Of a DNA stretch of 34,895 nucleotides, positions 32,362-34,895 are shown piece by piece. The notes under the pieces are model-generated. The model was not told the DNA's origin, searched no databases, and saw only the letters and a list, made by a program, of their open reading frames with translations. Positions within the stretch are counted from its first letter, which is position 1, and each line of letters begins with the position of its first letter. Origin of the DNA: Oscillospiraceae bacterium (lineage in GTDB: Bacteria > Bacillota > Clostridia > Oscillospirales > Oscillospiraceae); assembly GCA_009778485.1 (NCBI GenBank), contig WRJQ01000014.1, positions 1 through 34,895 on the forward strand. Direction: 5' to 3'. The position numbers were made by a program, and so were the translations under genes.

Positions 32362-33948
32362 ATGTATCTGGCGCTGTATAGGAAGTATCGCCCCAAGTCG
32401 TTTAGCGACGTCGTCGGGCAGGAACATATATCAACGACTTTGAAAAGGCAGGTCGCCTCAGGCAGGTTGTCGCATGCCTATCTTTTTGTCGGTACCCGGG
32501 GGACGGGTAAGACGACATGCGCGAAGGTGCTCTCAAGAGCGGTGAACTGCCTGAACCCGGTTGACGGGGAACCGTGTAACGAGTGCGCGTCGTGCAGGGG
32601 GATAGAAAGCGAGTCTGTGCTGGACGTGCTCGAGATAGACGCGGCTTCGAACAACGGAGTCGATTTTGTCCGCGCGCTGCGCGAAGAAGCGAACTATGTG
32701 CCCGCCGCTGTCAGCAAAAGAGTATATATCATAGACGAAGTGCACATGCTCTCGAACCAGGCGTTCAACGCGCTGTTGAAAACGCTCGAGGAACCGCCGG
32801 AGCATGTGCTCTTTATTCTTGCTACGACAGAGATTCAAAAGGTCCCCGCGACAATTCTGTCAAGATGCCAGAGATTTTCATTCAAGCGCATATCTGCTGC
32901 TGCAATACAGCAAAGGATTGCAGAGGTTGCGGAGCAAGAAGGCCTCAATCTCGCGCAAGACGCAGCCGAAAGGCTGGCCTCCCTCGCCGACGGCTCCATG
33001 CGCGACGCTCTCTCTTTGCTCGATCAGTGCGCTTCTGACAGCAACATCGACCTCCGGCGCATACAGGATGTGCTTGGGATTACAGGCAGCATGGAGCTAA
33101 TAAGGCTTGCGGACACCGTGGTATCCGGCAACGCAGCCGAGTCGTTCGCGCTGCTTGAAGCGTTGTATAACGATGGCAAGGATATGATCGCGCTGCTGGG
33201 TGAGTTGGCGACAGTCATCCGCGATGTGCTGATGTACAAGCTTTCACCGGTTTCGCCGCTGCTCAGCGGGGTCTTCAGCGGCGGAGATATCTCCGCTCTG
33301 TCAGCTAAGTTGACGTCGCAGCAGGCTCTGGAGCACTTGGACAAGCTGCATGAAGCCGGCAAGGGATTGTCGCGCGGAGGCAGCGCGAGGCTGGCGGTGG
33401 AAATGTGCGTATTCAGGATGTGCTGCGTTCGGGATGAAGACGCCGGAACAAGAGCTGAAGCAAACGCCGGAATAAACGCCACCGCAAAGGCTGCGGCGAA
33501 TACGACGGTTGCCCCCGCGCCCGCACCGGTTGCTCCGGCAGCCGTAGGGGCGACAGATTCCTCTGTAGCAACCGCAGCCGCCCCTACGCCCCCAACGGCA
33601 GAGCCGGACCTCCCGACGCCGGAACCACCCCCTGCACTACCCGGCGATGAGTGGAGCGCAATCGTCGAACTGCTCAGAAGCGACCCCTCCAAGCATTCGA
33701 TTCTGAGCGACTCGGCAAAAGTAGGGGCGACTATCGACGGGGATAACGTAACCGTAAACGCCAACAACAAGTTTGTAGCCAACCTGATGAAAAATGACGA
33801 GTACAAAACCTCAATAGAAGCAGCAGCGAGAAAAGCTCTTGGGCGCGACGTAACGGTTAGCATAAACTCGCTTGACGGCGAGGACGAACAAGAAAGAATA
33901 AAGAAGATAAACAGCCTTGGCAGGTTCGACGTGACAACCTTTGAATGA
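32362..33948 (+). CDS. dnaX: DNA polymerase III subunit gamma/tau
   Basis: A 528-residue clamp-loader ATPase. Walker A GTRGTGKTT is at residues 44-52, zinc-module cysteines are at 63, 72, 75 and 78, Walker B DEVHM lies near 125-129, and the sensor-1 region (LATTEIQKVPATILSRCQRF) is intact. Domain III ends near residue 360. An Ala/Pro-rich linker and a short C-terminal tau-like domain with KINSLGRFD near the end follow. The start at 32362 has AGGAGG seven bases upstream and gives the family N-terminus MYLALYRKYRPKSFSDVVGQ. The linker carries GTAGGGGCG repeats. It loads the sliding clamp at the replication fork; ebfC follows directly. Confidence 0.96.
   Translation: MYLALYRKYRPKSFSDVVGQEHISTTLKRQVASGRLSHAYLFVGTRGTGKTTCAKVLSRAVNCLNPVDGEPCNECASCRGIESESVLDVLEIDAASNNGVDFVRALREEANYVPAAVSKRVYIIDEVHMLSNQAFNALLKTLEEPPEHVLFILATTEIQKVPATILSRCQRFSFKRISAAAIQQRIAEVAEQEGLNLAQDAAERLASLADGSMRDALSLLDQCASDSNIDLRRIQDVLGITGSMELIRLADTVVSGNAAESFALLEALYNDGKDMIALLGELATVIRDVLMYKLSPVSPLLSGVFSGGDISALSAKLTSQQALEHLDKLHEAGKGLSRGGSARLAVEMCVFRMCCVRDEDAGTRAEANAGINATAKAAANTTVAPAPAPVAPAAVGATDSSVATAAAPTPPTAEPDLPTPEPPPALPGDEWSAIVELLRSDPSKHSILSDSAKVGATIDGDNVTVNANNKFVANLMKNDEYKTSIEAAARKALGRDVTVSINSLDGEDEQERIKKINSLGRFDVTTFE
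33543..33588. repeat. GTAGGGGCG inverted repeat inside the dnaX linker
   Basis: CGTAGGGGCG (33543-33552) and CGCCCCTACG (33579-33588) are perfect 10-base inverted repeats within the coding sequence of the Ala/Pro-rich linker. A third copy of the unit, GTAGGGGCGACT, occurs at 33721-33732, also in frame. The first arm and the third copy are both read as (A/K)VGAT, so the repeat is tolerated in a flexible region. Confidence 0.75.
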
Positions 33949-33965
33949 CGAAGGAGGAAGTAAAT

Positions 33966-34310
33966 ATGGCTAAAGGCGGTTTCCGCGGCGGCGGATACAG
34001 CGGCGGCGGAATGAACATGAACATGGTCAAACAGGCGCAAAAAATGCAAGCCGACATGATAAAGATGCAAGCCGAGATGGAGGAGATGACATTCTCGGCG
34101 CAGTCCGGAGGCGGCGTCGTCACAGCAGTCGTCAGCGGCAAGCATGAACTGACGGAACTCACCATCGATCCATCGGCGGTTGACCCTGAAGACGTGGAGA
34201 TGCTACAGGACTTGATTGTCGCGGCTGTCAACGAAGCCATGCGTAAAGCGGAAGCGAGCATGAGCGAGACGATGTCGAAGCTGACCGGCGGATTGAATCT
34301 GGGCTTCTGA
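33966..34310 (+). CDS. ebfC: YbaB/EbfC family nucleoid-associated protein
   Basis: A 114-residue DNA-binding protein. After a Gly-rich N-terminus (GGFRGGGYSGGGMNMN) comes the YbaB core: NMVKQAQKMQADMIKMQAEM helix, VTAVVSGKHELTELTIDPSAV strand region and the dimerising C-terminal helix. It binds DNA as a dimer and is nearly always encoded after dnaX, often before recR. The ATG at 33966 has AAGGAGG eight bases upstream; the ATG at 33945 overlaps dnaX and lacks such a site. The stop overlaps the ogt-type gene by one base. Confidence 0.93.
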   Translation: MAKGGFRGGGYSGGGMNMNMVKQAQKMQADMIKMQAEMEEMTFSAQSGGGVVTAVVSGKHELTELTIDPSAVDPEDVEMLQDLIVAAVNEAMRKAEASMSETMSKLTGGLNLGF

Positions 34311-34780
34311 TGAAGTATGTGTATTCATACGAGTTCCCGGTCGGGCGCTACTACATAGCGGAGGCGGACGGGGCGATAACTGACATCTCCACATATACCG
34401 TCGAAGGGGCGCAAACGAAAGAAACGCCGCTTATATCAAAAGCGGCGGAACAGATTCGGGAGTATTTTAACGGCAGGCGGAAAGCCTTCGATTTGCCGCT
34501 GAACGCTGTCGGCACAGGGTTTCGGAAAAGAGTATGGGACGCGATGCTTGAAATCCCATATGGCGAGACAAAGACATATAAGGACATGGCAGAACTCGCC
34601 GGAAACGTAAAGGCTTGCCGCGCTGCGGGCGGCGCTTGCGGCGCGAACCCCATCAGCATCGTTATACCATGCCACCGCGTTATCGGTTCAGATGACTCGC
34701 TGACAGGTTACGGCGGCGGCCTGCACATTAAGACCGCGCTTTTAGAGCTGGAACAGCGATATCGCAGGGATGTATACTAG
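34310..34780 (+). CDS. ogt: Methylated-DNA--protein-cysteine methyltransferase
   Basis: A 156-residue suicide repair protein that removes O6-alkyl groups from guanine in DNA. The acceptor Cys121 lies in IPCHRVIG, with the helix-turn-helix recognition segment YGETKTYKDMAELAG before it and SDDSLTGYGGGLHIK after it. The arginine finger is expected in CRAAGGACGANP (Arg104). The N-terminal domain is short (about 60 residues), as in Ogt/MGT-type proteins, and no Ada domain is fused. It is coupled to ebfC by a TGATG overlap. Confidence 0.92.
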   Translation: MKYVYSYEFPVGRYYIAEADGAITDISTYTVEGAQTKETPLISKAAEQIREYFNGRRKAFDLPLNAVGTGFRKRVWDAMLEIPYGETKTYKDMAELAGNVKACRAAGGACGANPISIVIPCHRVIGSDDSLTGYGGGLHIKTALLELEQRYRRDVY

Positions 34781-34811
34781 CGTGCGTAAATATTTGCCAA
34801 TGATCCGCCAA

Positions 34812-34895
34812 GGATTTTTGCTCTCAGGTGGTGTGGCAAAACCGCAGGAATGCTAGCAGCCTTTCAAGGTTTTGACGCGCCGCCTGAGAGCAAAA
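34812..34895. repeat. Long palindromic element at the right edge of the window
   Basis: TTTTGCTCTCAGGTGG (34816-34831) pairs with CCGCCTGAGAGCAAAA (34880-34895) with one mismatch. Inside, CAAAACC (34837-34843) pairs with GGTTTTG (34868-34874), and the palindrome GCTAGC lies near the tip. The element is preceded by GGA (34812-34814) and stops at the window edge, so the symmetric TCC may follow. It starts with the same GGATTTTTGCT as the element at 132-193. It could terminate ogt transcription, but its near-full symmetry is more like a repeat. Confidence 0.7.

Noticed and set aside
33024-34145. 373-codon minus-strand frame across dnaX and ebfC
   Set aside because: It lies antisense to two well-conserved genes and has no start signal.

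Overview
The window looks like chromosomal DNA of an anaerobic, Gram-positive, moderately GC-rich Firmicute of the class Clostridia. The signs are a large SRP RNA with an Alu domain directly upstream of dnaX, a DegV protein, a BMP-lipoprotein nucleoside importer, a teichoic-acid/polysaccharide-type export ATPase, strong AGGAGG ribosome binding sites, and UUG/GUG starts. No species can be assigned from the sequence alone. Most genes share one codon style (many C/G-ending codons with frequent ATA and AGG). The stretch from about 27.9 to 29.8 kb does not and is probably acquired.

Layout: (1) 1-378 holds palindromic repeat DNA, a tRNA-3'-end-like scrap and a promoter. (2) 379-2675 is a two-gene operon for an AprA/fumarate-reductase-type flavoprotein and a 2x[4Fe-4S] ferredoxin, closed by a strong terminator. 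(3) 2780-7491 (minus) holds an SprA-related zinc-motif protein and a 1214-residue hybrid histidine kinase. (4) 7641-14669 is a complete nucleoside uptake and breakdown operon: deoC, BMP lipoprotein, ATPase, two permeases, pyrimidine-nucleoside phosphorylase. It is driven by a promoter back-to-back with that of the kinase. (5) 14757-18550 holds surface polysaccharide genes (phosphoglycosyl transferase, O-antigen ligase/polymerase, export ATPase). (6) 18554-25243 is housekeeping: tsaC-type, coaE, M18 aminopeptidase, XRE regulator, lepA, an orphan ABC ATPase and a convergent degV. (7) 25360-32005 is an accessory catabolic region: a PfkB (KDG kinase-like) sugar kinase, a LarA-family nickel-pincer racemase/epimerase, a mannonate-oxidoreductase-like SDR, a broken AbiEii-type nucleotidyltransferase with its overlapping partner, a UroD-fold methyltransferase-like protein and a bicupin. 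(8) 32032-34780 is the SRP RNA-dnaX-ebfC block with an ogt-type methyltransferase where recR often sits.

How the genes work together: the nucleoside operon should import nucleosides, phosphorolyse them and, for deoxynucleosides, feed deoxyribose-5-phosphate to DeoC. The kinase, LarA homologue and SDR fit a sugar-acid route around D-mannonate/D-gluconate and 2-keto-3-deoxygluconate, with a possible nickel-dependent 2-epimerase. The UroD-bicupin pair next to it has no function I can name.

The most unusual layer is the repeat DNA. At least six repeat types occur in 35 kb: long palindromes at both window ends; a CTGTTCAGGTACC inverted repeat; heptamer tandem arrays; a GAGAACCGTCCCC REP-like family that builds a 173-bp cloverleaf-like element and supplies the last codons of the larA homologue; a GC-rich hairpin before the XRE gene; and GTAGGGGCG repeats inside the dnaX linker.
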